Under the pieces are notes generated by a model, which saw only the letters and a program-made list of their open reading frames with translations, was not told where the DNA came from and did no database searches. This document shows positions 1-11,144 of a DNA stretch of 64,000 bases, piece by piece; positions within the stretch are counted from its first letter, which is position 1; the number at the start of each line of letters is the position of its first letter. This DNA comes from Bufo bufo (lineage: Eukaryota; Chordata; Amphibia; Anura; Bufonidae): positions 184,344,156 to 184,408,155 of the forward strand of contig NC_053395.1 in the NCBI RefSeq assembly GCF_905171765.1, read 5' to 3'. A program made the position numbers and the translations under genes.

Positions 1-545
1 TTTCAGAGATGAGTTTACTCAAATCCGACAGTATATTCTAACACAGAGGCGTTCCCATAGTGATGGGGACGCTTCTAGTTAGAATATACTGAGAACTGTG
101 TACATGACTGCTGCCTGGCAGCACCCGATCTCTTACAGGGGGCTGTGATCCGCACAATTAACCCCTCAGGTGCATATCATAGCCCCCTATAAGAGATCAG
201 GGGCTGCCAGGCAGCAGGGGGCAGACCCCCCTCCCTCCCCAGTTTGAATATCATTGGTGGCCAGTGTGCGGCCCCCCCCCCCCCCCCCCCCATTGTAATA
301 TCATTGGTGGCCAGTGTGCGGCCTCCCCCCCCGGCCCCCCCTCTATTGTATTAATATCATTGGTGGCCAGTGTGCGGCCTCCCCCCCTCCGTCGGCCCCC
401 CTCTATTGTAATTTCATTGGTGGCCAGATTCTGATCGGAGTCCCAGTTTAATCGCTCTGGGCCTCCGATCGGTAACCATGGCAACCAGGATGCTACTGCA
501 GGCCTGGTTGCCATGGTTACTTAGCAATATTACAATATTAGAAGC
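1..545. repeat. Transposon-derived block with two palindromes and a C-rich tandem repeat
   Basis: Two perfect-looking hairpins can be read: 30-93 (CAGTATATTCTAAC paired with GTTAGAATATACTG) and 107-215 (GCTGCCTGGCAG paired with CTGCCAGGCAGC, with GATCTCTTA/TAAGAGATC inside). From about 245 to 430 there are three or four imperfect tandem copies of a unit with ATCATTGGTGGCCAGTGTGCGG followed by poly-C. The same ATTGGTGGC(G)CAGT words occur in the element at 886-2161, so this is probably part of a related element. It starts outside the window or is degenerate. Confidence 0.6.
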
Positions 546-724
546 ATCACTTCATACTTACCTGCTGGCTTCTGCGATGTGTGTCCGGCCGGGAGCTCCT
601 CCTACTGGTAAGTGACAGATCAATGCGCCGCACAGACCTGTCATGAAACCAGCTCTTACTTCACCGAGGCCAGGAGCCTCTGCGACACATGTCTATCATC
701 CACGATCATCCCTTGAATCCTCCT

Positions 725-752
725 AATATATATATATATATATATATATATG
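725..752. repeat. (TA)n microsatellite
   Basis: An uninterrupted run of about 14 TA dinucleotides. Confidence 0.95.
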
Positions 753-885
753 TCGTCAAGCTTTCGTATTCCCTCATAAAAAAAACGTTTTAGGCTGAGC
801 TGCGAGCCTCAAATGCATCGCTGTCTTCACCACAGAGCCACGGCTTATTTGCAAATGATTTGCCAAATAATCCACCGCCACTCGT

Positions 886-1048
886 ATGGTTGTCACGATA
901 CCAACATTCGATTTCGATACCATAAAAAAGTATTGCGATACTCAATACCATTCAATACCACGCAAAAAAAATAAAACACCAAAAAAGTCGTGTGCATTCC
1001 GCATTTTATGGAACGTCCGGCCCATAATCGAATAGTCCTACCCTATTT

Positions 1049-1087
<39 letters not shown>

Positions 1088-1163
1088 AGACAAGGTGACT
1101 AGAAAAATGTCGAATCGCGCATTATTTTATTTTATTTTTTTCTGTTACGGCGTTCACCGCATA

Positions 1164-1194
<31 letters not shown>

Positions 1195-2161
1195 GATTTT
1201 AATAGTTTGGACTTTTCAGACGTGGTGATATCTTTATTTATTGTTTATATATTTTAGATGTAAAATTGGGAAAGGGAGTGATTTATACTTTTTTGTGTGT
1301 GTGTTTTTTAAACTTTTTATTTTATTTTTTATTTACTTTTTTACTTAATAACTATTTCCCCCTTAGGGGCTAGAACCTGGGATCTTTTCATCCCTTGTCC
1401 TATTCCCCCTAATAGAGCTCTATTAGGGTGAATAGGACTTCACACACTCCCTGCTGCCCTGGGTTTTGTGCACACAGCAGCAGGGAGATTACCATGGCAG
1501 CCAGGGCTTTAGTAGCGTCATGGCTGCCATGGTAACCGATCAGAGCCCCAGGATTACACTGCTGGGGCTCCGATCATAACTGCCACTGCACCACCAATGA
1601 GGAGGGGACCCTGTGGCCACTGCCACCAATGACTTTAATACTGGGGGGTTGGAGGGGGGGTGCGCACTGCGCCACCAATGTTTTTAATACTGTAGGGGGG
1701 GGGGGGCGCACTGCGCCACCAATGAAGATAATTAACGTTTAATACAGATACAGGAGGCGGGTGCCGGCAGCAGAATCACATAGCCGGCACCCAACCACTA
1801 TGACAGGGCGCTGCGATCCGCGGCAATCAACCGCTGATCGCAGCTCCCTGTCATAGAGGTCGGGTGCCGGCTATGTGATTCTGCCGCCTTCTGTATTAAA
1901 CATTAGTTATTTTCATTGGTGGCGCAGTGGCCACAGCCCCTCCCCTCCTCCGTCCCTCTCTCCTCACAATGGTGGCAGTGGCAGCAGCGGCACAGGGGGG
2001 AGGGAGAGACTGCTTCCTTCTCCCCTGTGCTGCTGAGGGAACATGGCGCGCGCAGTAGCGCAGCCTAGTATCTGTATAAGGCAAATCCCGGTATCGCATT
2101 GATAACGGTACAAAAGGGGTACAATTGGGTGTCGATAATTCGATACCTGGTGCAACCCTAG
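886..2161. mobile_element. hAT-like nonautonomous element, about 1.28 kb
   Basis: The ends are inverted: left GGTTGTCACGATACC, right GGTGCAACCCTA preceded by TCGATACC. The flanks carry a near-perfect 8-bp duplication, CCACTCGT at 878-885 and TCACTCGT at 2162-2169, the length expected for hAT transposition. The interior has poly-G (about 1060-1087), poly-T (about 1168-1192), tandem CACTGCGCCACCAATG units at 1590-1735 and a strong palindrome at 1740-1905 (GGTGCCGGC...GCCGGCACC). No transposase is present. The internal block 1390-1490 (AATAGAGCTCTATTAGGGTG) recurs inverted at 17090-17170. Confidence 0.65.
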
Positions 2162-2169
2162 TCACTCGT

Positions 2170-3618
2170 CTAGGCTCATGTCCCTGCTCAATGTTGTCAT
2201 CAGTGATGGACGGGCATCCGGCTATCGCCGCCCTTGAACTTCTCTGTCCATTCATACACACTTTTTCACGTCAAAACACTTCCTCCATACTGTGCACAAA
2301 GTCTCCGATAAATATGGGCACCAGACATACCCGCAGACCACAAAAAAAAAAAAACTAAGCGCTGCGCACCGCTCTTCTTTCGTGCAGATCACAAGAGTGG
2401 GGCAGCCATTGTTTCTCGCACCTCAGTCACAAATGAGCTGACGTAACACGTTCAAACCTGCACAGCAGCGACTGGGGAGATGATGTCAAAATTCTGTGTA
2501 TTTGTCATTTCTGGAAGTTGATTAAAATAAATTCCACAGCCAGAGTGCGGTTAATTTTTGACTCGCCCTCATATTTGTTTAAAAAATAAATTTAAAAAAA
2601 TAGCACAGCGGACGCCCGCAGCCTCGCTCACGTTTTTATTCGAACGGCAAGCTGAAATACAGAAGAAGTTCATTATTCTTTGTGTTTTAACATGATCGCT
2701 GGTCAAAGGCCACTTGTACTTAAAGTCATTAGAGAGAAGATGCTTTCTCTGCCTCCAACCTCAGGTCACCGTGATGAGCTAATGAAAGAGCTTCCACAAG
2801 TCCTCTCTCCATGTAATGTTCAGATCACTTTTTGAGGTTATCCTGTTGATGCCTCTGATTATTCAGTGTCAGCTAGGTGAATATTTATACCAAGTGACAT
2901 TTAATAGGTTACAAAGTGTGTGTTTTTTTTCTCCTCTATATATCAAAAAAAAAAAATCATATTTTAGTAAATTTGTTAGTCTTTGGATTTCAGTTTTCTA
3001 AAATGCAGCTGTCCACATAGGTGGGGGATCGTATCAGGAGAAGCAGGGAGAATCCCATATGCTTAGCTGTTCCCGTAGGCCGTCTATGTGCGCGCCCACC
3101 TCTGCATTCAATCCTGGGTGCAGTGGTACCTGGTGAACAGAAGTCGGGCTCAAATCCGCACCCAGTTCTGCAAGTGACACCTGCATTTTGCATCTGAGTT
3201 GCCGCAGCCAAATATGTGGCTTCGTGTGTGTTTACCCAGCCTAATGACTGTACTAATGACCCACCTCTATTGTAAGGCCTCTCATGCACACTGAATGACC
3301 CCTGAAGTGCAGATCTGGTGGTGATAAATAATAGGTTGCCACATATGCCCCCCTCTGTCCGAGACGAGCTGCACTTTCCTCCCGCTCTAAATGCTTTGCA
3401 AAAGGACTAACTGGCCCGGTGTTAGAATCTCTACTTTGGGTCCCATGAAGACCATTTGGGGGTTCCATGTGTACCCTCCCCTTTTAATGGAATAGTATAT
3501 GATTCTTACTGTACTGATTAGGAGAGTATGCCCGATTTTGACATTATATTGGATTGGTATATGTTCTATGTATCATGGCTATTGGGTTCCTAAATCGTAG
3601 GCCTATGTGCTTGAGCAC
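2170..3618. other. OLA1: OLA1 intron, no gene recognised
   Basis: AT-rich intronic sequence at both ends, with a more GC-balanced block from 3000 to 3480 that holds open frames on the minus strand without recognisable motifs. I see no splice-bounded conserved frame and no clear repeat ends. Confidence 0.5.
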
Positions 3619-3905
3619 TTAAAGGGGTTATCGCACTAATAACACTTATTCGCTATCCACAGGATAGGTGTTTGATCGCTGGGGGTCCCACGAATAGGGG
3701 TCCGCAAGTGACGCCAAACAGCCCCTTAAGAATGCAGCGGTTCTACATCCACTGCTCCATTCAATTCTATGGGACTTCCCGATTCAGCACTCCTGCAAGT
3801 TTCATAGAAGTGAACGTAGCTGCAAAATTGTGCTGCCATTAGCTGCTGTGGGGTGCGTGGCTTGTCAAATGCTGCTAGCCGCACCATTCTGGTATCACCC
3901 TTTAA
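3619..3905. mobile_element. TTAA-flanked MITE
   Basis: It starts TTAAAGGGGTTATCGCACTA (TTAA at 3619-3622) and ends ...GGTATCACCCTTTAA (TTAA at 3902-3905). The ends are inverted, and the interior carries the word CACAGGATAGG common to this repeat group. TTAA duplication is typical of piggyBac-like elements. There is no coding capacity. Confidence 0.6.
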
Positions 3906-4044
3906 CGGGTACTCGGGACAAAGAATCCGGTCCAATTCTACTAAGAAATGGGGCACATTGTATTATTCCAACCCTTACCTTGGCTATGTTCCCATGTAGC
4001 GGTGGTCCCTTTACATCTTGGGACAGCCCCACTTCATACTCATG

Positions 4045-4381
4045 TTAGAGGGGTATTCTAGTTAGATTAAGATATATCGTGTCCACAGGATAGGGGATAA
4101 CTATTAGATCGGTGGGGTCCTTCCGCGGGGGCCTCTTAACCCCTGAAATGAACGGACCGGCTGGTATGGCACGCATGCGGCCGCTCCTTTCATTTCTATG
4201 CGAGTTCCGGAGATACCCAAGTACAGCATGCATACCCATCCAGCTTCTCCGTTTTTTTCACAGGGCTGCAGGGTGTCCGAGGCCCCCCATTCTCGTGATC
4301 AGTGGGGGTCCCAGAGCTAGGACCCCCACCAATCGAATAGTTATCCCCAATCCTGTTGATCTAACTGGAATACCACTTTAA
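4045..4381. mobile_element. Palindromic TTAA-type MITE
   Basis: The left end TTAGAGGGGTATTCTAGTTA pairs with the right end TAACTGGAATACCACTTTAA (TTAA at 4378-4381). The interior is palindromic: GATAGGGGATAACTATT pairs with AATAGTTATCCCC. The left TTAA has one change (TTAG). Confidence 0.7.
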
Positions 4382-4558
4382 CGGCCATGTGGGTAAAGCC
4401 GCAATATTCACAGCAAAATCCGGCTGTCCTTAATAATGAATTTTAAAATTGCGCCCACCGCAAACAGGCCCGTTTTTTCTTCCACATGAGGCCGTGACTA
4501 CGTGGGACCATATTCCTAGTAATATTTTACTTTTCAACCCATTTAGACTAAATATATC

Positions 4559-4964
4559 TTAAAGGGGTTGGCTGATTTTTTACTATTGATGACCTATCCT
4601 CACCGATAGCTGTTTGAAGAGAAGGCAGCGCTCATAGGAGAGCTGCTTTCTCTGCTCTGTTCACCTGCTCACCGCAGAAATTGCAGTGGCGTCCCCATTC
4701 ACTCCTGCGGGATGGCTCCTCCCTATGCGCTTGAACTACAGAACCATCCCACAGAAGTGAATGGGGACGCCATACTTGTAATTACACCTGCTCACCACTG
4801 CAATTTCTACAGTGAGCAGAGAAAGCAGCTCTCATATAAGCGCTGCCTTCTCTTCAAACAGCTGATCAGCAGGGGGGGGCGGGTGTCGGACCCCTGCTGA
4901 TCTGATATTGATGACCTACCGGGAGGATAGGTCATCAATGGTAAAAAGCGGACAATCCTTTTAA
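4559..4964. mobile_element. Palindromic TTAA MITE, ATCCTC-AGGATAGG family
   Basis: TTAA lies at 4559-4562 and 4961-4964. The left arm starts AAAGGGGTTGGCTGA, and the right arm ends GCGGACAATCCTT. Arms pair over most of their length (TATTGATGACCTATCCT with AGGATAGGTCATCAATG; TTTGAAGAGAAGGCAGCGCT with its complement near 4850). The same family recurs at 10751, 15960, 25268, 32783 and 33821. Confidence 0.8.
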
Positions 4965-6675
4965 GTGCTGACGGCTTAACCTGTTTTGCTCCACTTTGAA
5001 ACAATTTTTATTTTCTTTTTTCAAACGAAGATGACGGCTTATTTCCTTGCATGTGACTTTTTATTTTATTCCCCCCCCCCTTATGAGAAGTCTTGTTGCA
5101 TGTCTGTACATAAGCTGCTCTTGGCCACTCATCGCAGTAACCAGCTGGGCCATTTCACCTGCCGACGCTATTAAAGAGGACTCTCTCCATAGATTAATCC
5201 CCCTGCGACATTAGGTTTTTTTTCTCTCTTCCTAGCGCTGACAACCAGAGTAGGCATTCAGAGTTTGCAGGTGGCCAGTATGACGCACATAATTGCCTAC
5301 AATTTTAGGCAATGAATAAAAATGGTCTACATTACTTGTCAAAGGTTGTATATGCAGTGCCAAGGGAGATCTATGGGAAGCCTTTTAGGGTTTAAAGAAC
5401 ATTTAATAGCAAGGCTGCACAGTGCTTTTTTAATCATAATGCATTTGTAATATAGCACTTTGATCTTCTCCTCGTAGGAAACGGTGTTACATTAGCCACT
5501 TTTAAACATTTTTGCGAGTGAAAATTTGCAATGGCGAGAGTAAAAAGTGATTATTCTTTTAGGTAGAACACGCTGGATTTCATTTAAAAAGTTTTAGCAA
5601 TCCCCCTTACTTGTTAAAATCTGTGGGGAGCCCCTGTTCCTGGTGTGTAGCAAATTAGCTATGCTATTGGAACTTTTGCTTTTCTTAGTCCCCCCCACCC
5701 CCCCCCCCCCCCCCCGTGTCCTTTTTATAATGTGACTGGAAAAGGCAAATTCTGTACAAAGTAGGCTGTGTATTTATTTATGGCTGCAATGGTGGCTGCT
5801 TGCTGTTTTTTTTTTTTTTTTTCCCAGAAAAAAATTGAGCAAATCCCAAAAAATAAAAATAAAAACATGGCAGACATTAAAATTTTCATTTGTTTCGTTT
5901 GGTCTCAAACATTAAGCTCATTTGGTCTCTCTTAAAAAAAATAAAATAAAATGCATATTTTAAGGGAGTAAGCTTGACCCCTCGGAGCAGACTCCTTGAT
6001 TAACACCTGCTTGTACAGCGGACCTAACCACATGCGGCTTTGAGATATACAACAGCAGAACTGATCAGGGAAGGCTCGAAGGGATCACGTTGTGTCACTT
6101 GCTGTTTGCAGTTTCCATTTCACAGACGATTAATCTTTTTGTGAAGAAAGGCCACTGAAACAAAGCGCATTGGGCTTTTCCTGCAGTTACCACTCCTGAA
6201 TGCACGCTAGCCTGCAAGCTAGAAAGCCTTTAGGTTTCCTGCCGGGAGAGATGTTCCGAGCTTGAATGCAGCTGGTTAGGGGTCAGCAGAGCAAACCTCT
6301 TGCCATTGTGTAATGGAGGCATTGGCACGGCTCAGTTTTTACAGGCGGGGTGGCGGAAGGGGGCAGGCAAACAAATTTTGGCAACAAATATAAAAAAGAA
6401 AAAAAAAAGGGGGGGCTGCTTATATAAAGGGATATCTTGGCCCGGCAGCTATCATTTCAGAGCTCTCCCGTTGCCAACAATCATCTCTGTATCTGTTGCT
6501 TTGGCTTTTGATTGAAGGTCCCCTTCATTGTTCACCTTCTCTTTGCAGCCGGTGTTAATATGCTTGCCGGACTCTTACAGACGTGCCACCTCTCTGTTGC
6601 ATCAATATAAGACTTTGTGTTACGTTGCCCACCTTATTGTACATTTAACCCGTCTGTGCACAGCGGAAACTTTCC
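4965..6675. other. OLA1: OLA1 intron, AT-rich, no gene
   Basis: Mostly unique AT-rich sequence with homopolymers: poly-C around 5690-5715 and poly-T at 5805-5822. A less repetitive, better balanced block at about 6040-6290 (with words such as CCACTGAAACAAAGCGCATT) is one of the conserved-element candidates discussed in the findings. Confidence 0.5.
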
Positions 6676-7223
6676 TTAAGGCCTCTTTCATACTACCGTA
6701 TGGATATTTCAGTGTTTTGCGGTCCGTTTTTCACTGATCCGTTGTTCAGTTTTCTGTTTTGTTTCCGTTCTGTTTTTCCGTTCCGTTTTTCCGTATGGCA
6801 TATACAGTATACAGTAATTACATAGAAAAAAATTGGGCTGGGCATAACATTTTCAATAGATGGTTCCGCAAAAACGGAACGGATACGGAAGACATACGGA
6901 TGCACCCATTGACTTGAATGGAGCCACGCAACGTGATTTGCGGGCAATAATAGGACATGTTCTATCTTTCAACGGAACGGAAATATGGAAATGGAAAGCA
7001 TACGGAGTACATTCTGTTTTTTTTTGCCGAACCATTGAAATGAGTGGTTCCGTATACGGACCGCAAAAAACGGCCCGCAAAACTGGAAAAAAAAAAATAG
7101 AACATGTCCTATTCTTGTCCGTTTTAGGCATGGTTACAATGGATCCGCAAAAAAACAAACGGATGTCATCTGTTTTTTTTTTGCGGACCAAAAAACACAT
7201 ACGGTCGTGTGCATGGAGCCTTA
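6676..7223. mobile_element. GCGGACC fold-back element, long copy
   Basis: The left end is TTAAGGCCTCTTTCATACTACCG and the right end ACGGTCGTGTGCATGGAGCCTTA, an inverted pair. The interior repeats the family words GCGGTCCG, CGGACCGCAAAA, GGACAAGAATAGGACATG and CCATTGACTTGAATGG. The copy is longer than most (548 bp), with internal reiteration, and is free of coding signal. Confidence 0.8.
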
Positions 7224-7398
7224 TTCAGATTTACAAGCTAATTAGGATACGGCCAAACCTTTTTTAATGGCTCACATTTAGTTTTTGTATTTACATTTTA
7301 TTGCTTGCTTTTTGAAGTGTCCTTCAAAAAAAATATATATATATATCTTCCACACCATGTTCAATATATTTACTCTACGTCTCTTTTAAATCTCTTTT

Positions 7399-7685
7399 AG
7401 GATAGGGCTATACGGCGAAATTTGACACTCAAGAGTCGCGCGCCAATTTTTGTAATGATAGTCAATGGTGTCTCACTGTGACATACTGCGACATGCAACA
7501 TACTGTGACATGACAGTCGCAAAAAATCCATCCAAGTTGGATTTTTGTGTGTGTCGCAGTATTTCACATGTCGCAGTTCGACTCCATTGACTATGATTGC
7601 AAATAATGTCGTGCGACATGAATGTTGCAATGTAGTTGCACTCTTTTTGTGGCGCGACACATGTTGGCGTGTAGCCCTAGCCTTA
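7399..7685. mobile_element. Palindromic MITE, GCGACATG family
   Basis: AGGATAGGGCTATACGGCGA at the left pairs with GGCGTGTAGCCCTAGCCTTA at the right. The arms are rich in TGCGACATGC and TCGCAGTATTTC words and fold on each other across AAAAATCCATCCAAGTTGGATTTTT (about 7522-7546). Confidence 0.65.
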
Positions 7686-8004
7686 TCCGCATTCTTAGTC
7701 CTTCATCTGCATAAGGCAGTAATCTGCTGCCCACACATCCTCAGTAGCTGTCAGCAGGACAGCTGCTCCTCCTGACTCCCACATAGATGTGCATTCTTGG
7801 CTGGGCTAAGTGTGCATGTGATTCCAAAGGAGAAATGGGAATAAGCTGCTGCCAGATTCTTCTACCGGACATGCTCCTCCATTCAAATGGGAAACATAGG
7901 GTCCTGTTCTCGTGATCAGTAGGGACCCACGCCCATCAGACATTTGTCCCCACCCTGTCCATTGTTGCAGATGGGGGATGACTATTCTTCATGTTAATAG
8001 ACAG

Positions 8005-8775
8005 TGATACCTCAAGATACAATGGCCTCAGGAGACAATATTTACAACGTACAGTGATCTTTTCTGACCCATCGTAAGTTGAAACTAGACTCAACATACA
8101 ATGTCTCAGACTCAGATCCAACCAATCAAGGCCACTTCTCTGGTAAAATAGCTGGATCAGTTAGCAGCTAATCCTGACTGTTATATGTAAGGACTTGTTT
8201 TATCTGTCTCCGTTATCTGCTTATTTTTCTTAAATCTTCAGTTTTCTCTTATCTTGGATTTTGGGACTTTGGAACTGATTACTCAACTTACAATGGTTTC
8301 AACTTACAATGGTCGTCCTGGAACCAATAAAAGAGGACCTGTCACCGCTCCTGACAGGCCTGTTTTAATAGCGTCATGCATTCCCCATGTAATAACAATT
8401 CTGGGGCATCTATTCTTATGGTTCTATGTTGTGCCGTTCCTTTATTATTTCTACCAGAAGTTATGAATGAATTGCTCCAGTTGGGGGGTGTGTACCTGCA
8501 CAGACTGCCTCTATCCAATCAGTGCTGCCCTTGTCAGACTGTGCAGGGACACACCCCCAACTGGTTACCTCCCCTCTGTACCCTTACTGCAGACTGCTAG
8601 CAGCTCATTCATAACTTCTGGTAGAAATAATAAAGGAACGGCACAACATTCAGACATAAGAATAGATGCTCCAGAATTGTTATTACATGGGGAATGCATG
8701 AAGCTATTAAAACAGGCCTGTCAGGAGCGGTGACAGGTCCTCATTAATATTGTATCTTGAGGGACCCCTGTAATT
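8005..8775. mobile_element. Older inverted-repeat element split by a MITE
   Basis: The left end TGATACCTCAAGATACAATGG (about 8005) is the inverse of ATTGTATCTTGAGGGACCCC at 8748-8768. Further inverted or direct copies of the TACAATGG word lie inside. The right arm is short and comes directly after the inserted MITE at 8327-8746, so the element was interrupted near its right end. Confidence 0.55.
8327..8746. mobile_element. Palindromic MITE, GGACCTGTCACCG family
   Basis: The arms AAAGAGGACCTGTCACCGCT and AGCGGTGACAGGTCCTCATT are near-perfect inverses. They continue through CTGACAGGCCTGTTTTAAT, GCATTCCCCATGTAATAACA and TTATTATTTCTACCAGAAG. Related copies lie at 12230 (degenerate), 19884 and 38185. 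Confidence 0.8.
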
Positions 8776-8781
8776 GAACCC

Positions 8782-9069
8782 TTAGGCTAAATGCACACGA
8801 TCAAGATTGCATGCGGATTTGCCTGCACATTGTATTCTATGAGAATTTTAAATTCTCATGTACACGATGCTGATTTTTTTTTCAGTGCGGATTTTAAAGT
8901 CCGCAGCATGTCAATTTATTTTATTTTATCCTGACCAGATTTTACACATTCACTTCAGTGGGGAGAGTAAAATCTGCACCAATTCATGCAGATTGTCCGC
9001 ACGGATTTCCCTGCGAACACCTGTGGATTTCTCCGCACATAAATCCCGAACATGTGCATTTATCCTTAT
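8782..9069. mobile_element. Fold-back element related to the GCGGAC family
   Basis: The left end TTAGGCTAAATGCACACGAT is inverse to CATGTGCATTTATCCTTATA at the right. The arms contain TGCGGATTT and AAATCCGCA words. It is degenerate and has no coding content. Confidence 0.6.
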
Positions 9070-9830
9070 ATGTACCGTCCCTGCTCCTGTCTGTTGGCAT
9101 AACTAGACATTTTGTAACCAGGATCCCAATATAGGCAAGTAACAAGTCCTCTGAAATGAAACTAAAAAATGTATCCTCACCAATGCTCTTTTCCCTCTTT
9201 GTTTTGTGTTACATTTGTTCCAAACTTCTAGTCCCAACATACACAACTATATGTTGCCATCGCTTCCCATTGTACAGTAGATAACGTGCGGTGTACGTTT
9301 TTTTTTTTTCATGATCAGAATTTACAATAAATTGAAATATAAAGTATGTGGACCTATACCAGCCAGACCTATCCTATAAGGACTCTTTGGCCTATAGATA
9401 TGTTTGCTGTATATGTCAGGACATTTTCCTAGCATATACGGTATGTACAAAGTGTAAGAAATTGGCGCATAGTACAAAAGAAGAAGCTTTTATGTGCTCC
9501 TGACATATTTTGATATCATTTGTGAATTGTACTTTCTGCGCTGCTTTTCCACCACATCTTTTAAGCTTTTGGGTTTTGTGGTCCTTTCAATTAACTGTAA
9601 TTGTAATCTCCGAACAGTTGCCATGAACGTGAAAAGTTTTTGTTCCGCAAAAGATACCCATTTACTTTCTGTCTTCGCGGCTCGTGTACATTTCTATTAT
9701 TAGGTTGAATATTTTGCCAAACAATATTTGTTTCAGACAAATGATTGTGCCGGCGGTGTCACGCTGAGCTTTCAGCTTGTCATTCAATTTAATGATTTTG
9801 TTTTTCTGCTTCTCTGTTAATTTTCCTTAG

Positions 9831-9911
9831 GACATAATGTGCAAAGTCAAATCCTGGGTAATAGATGAAAAGAATCATGTCCGCTATTGCCATGAGTGGA
9901 ATGACAAGGAG
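9831..9911 (+). CDS. OLA1: OLA1 internal exon (Obg-like ATPase 1, about human residues 184-210)
   Basis: This 81-nt exon encodes 27 residues, starting [12 protein letters not shown] and ending EWNDKE, and matches OLA1 nearly residue for residue. OLA1 is a cytosolic Obg/YchF-family P-loop ATPase linked to translation and stress-response control. The segment lies in the G-domain region after the helical insertion and before the NxxE specificity motif. It is preceded by a pyrimidine-rich tract ending TTTTCCTTAG and followed by the donor GTACAG. It starts and ends in phase 0. It differs from the human protein at several middle positions ([11 protein letters not shown] against QKKPVRFYHDW, recalled from memory), as expected for a non-mammalian vertebrate. 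The upstream exon, which should end ...KPEY, was not found in 1-9830. Confidence 0.95.
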
Positions 9912-10161
9912 GTACAGTATCTGTTTGCAGCATTGACCGTACTGATAACATTCGCATTGTGTCACAACCTTTTCAGGCTAAGGAGCTGTAATCCTAGATC
10001 ATCTTGCCCACGCTCGCTGTTTGCCAGTCTGCAGGATTTTCTATATCTTTCTGAAAGGTTCTTGTTGAAACCCTGCAGAAAACGCAGGGTTACTCTCCTG
10101 GTCTTCTGCATAGGGGGAAGATGGGGGGAAGGCTCCAGCGGCAGCCAGTTGTCCTATAGCC

Positions 10162-10298
10162 CAGTGTTTCCCAACCAGTGTGCCTCCAGCTTTTGCAAAA
10201 CTACAACTCCCAGCATGCCTGCACAGCCAAAGGCTGTCTGGGCATGCTGGGTGTTGTAGTTTTGCAACAGCTGGAGGCACACTGGTTGGGAAACACGG
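10162..10298. mobile_element. 137-bp hAT-type hairpin MITE with 8-bp target duplication
   Basis: CAGTGTTTCCCAACCAGTGT at the left is inverse to ACACTGGTTGGGAAACACGG at the right. The arms fold fully (CTACAACTCCCAGCATGCC with GGCATGCTGGGTGTTGTAG). The 8-bp duplication CTATAGCC is exact, at 10154-10161 and 10299-10306. CAGTG ends and an 8-bp duplication fit the hAT superfamily. A divergent relative is at 32940-33086. Confidence 0.9.
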
Positions 10299-10750
10299 CT
10301 ATAGCCGACCCGTGACTGATTTCCTGGGACACACAGATGATTTCTTCATATATTTCTCTGTAATATGAGATGAAATGGGAGCAGAGGAGGTTAAAGGGAA
10401 TCTCTGACCTTTATTATGCTGCCCAGCATAGTATAGTGACAGACCCGCTATCACTTCTGGGCTAGAATTCATTACTTTTACAGTACTGACAGGGTGAACC
10501 CCGCAGTGTACGCCAGCGATGTGAGGGGAGATGGCTGATGAGAATCATGGCTCTGCCCTCCCCCACCTCTTGGCTATGATTGGCAGGTTTCTTTCCTATG
10601 CGTAACATTATGCATAACATGGTCAGGAGGCAAGGAAGGGTGAGGACACAAATCTCATCAAACGCGTTGCTGGCGCACGCTGTGAGGTTCATCCTGTCTG
10701 TAAAGGGACAACCGTCTGAGGGCAGCAAAGCAGAGGTGATACGTTTCCTT

Positions 10751-11144
10751 TTAGAGGAGTTGTCTGAGTGTTTAAAACTGATGAGCTATCCTCAGGGGAC
10801 AGGTCATCAATATCAGATCGGTGGGGTCCGACTCCCGGCACCCCCGCCGATCAGCTGTTTGAAGAGCGCTCTTTCTAGGCCTGTTACGTCAGCTTCGTCG
10901 GTCACATGGCCTAGGTGCAGCTTAGTCCCTTTAAAGTGAATGCGGCTGAGCTGCAATACCAAGCACATCCACTATCCAGCGGATGGCGCTGTGCTTGGCA
11001 AGCTGCGAGGAGGCCACGGCACTCACCTCAGTGTCGCAGATTTAAACAGGTGACCGTGTCTGATATCGGACCCCCCACCGATCACATACTGATGACTTAT
11101 CTTGAGGATAGGTCCATCAGTAGTAAACACTCGGACAACCAAGA
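10751..11144. mobile_element. Palindromic TTAA-type MITE, ATCCTC-AGGATAGG family
   Basis: TTAGAGGAGTTGTCTGAGTG at the left pairs with CACTCGGACAACC at the right. GATGAGCTATCCTCAGGGGACAGG pairs with the GATGACTTATCTTGAGGATAGG arm, and AGATCGGTGGGGTCCGA with TCGGACCCCCCACCGATC. The centre carries GTCACATGGCCTAGGTGCAG, seen also in the copies at 25.3, 32.8 and 33.8 kb. Confidence 0.75.

Noticed and set aside
6853..7267. Overlapping open frames on both strands (115 and 135 aa)
   Set aside because: They lie on a palindromic fold-back element. Both strands are open because the arms are inverse copies. Same for frames at 24.2, 27.3, 30.7, 43.6 and 62.9 kb.
1..9830. Searched for the OLA1 exon ending KLKPEY before 9831
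   Set aside because: No matching translation next to a splice donor was found, so it is presumed upstream of the window.
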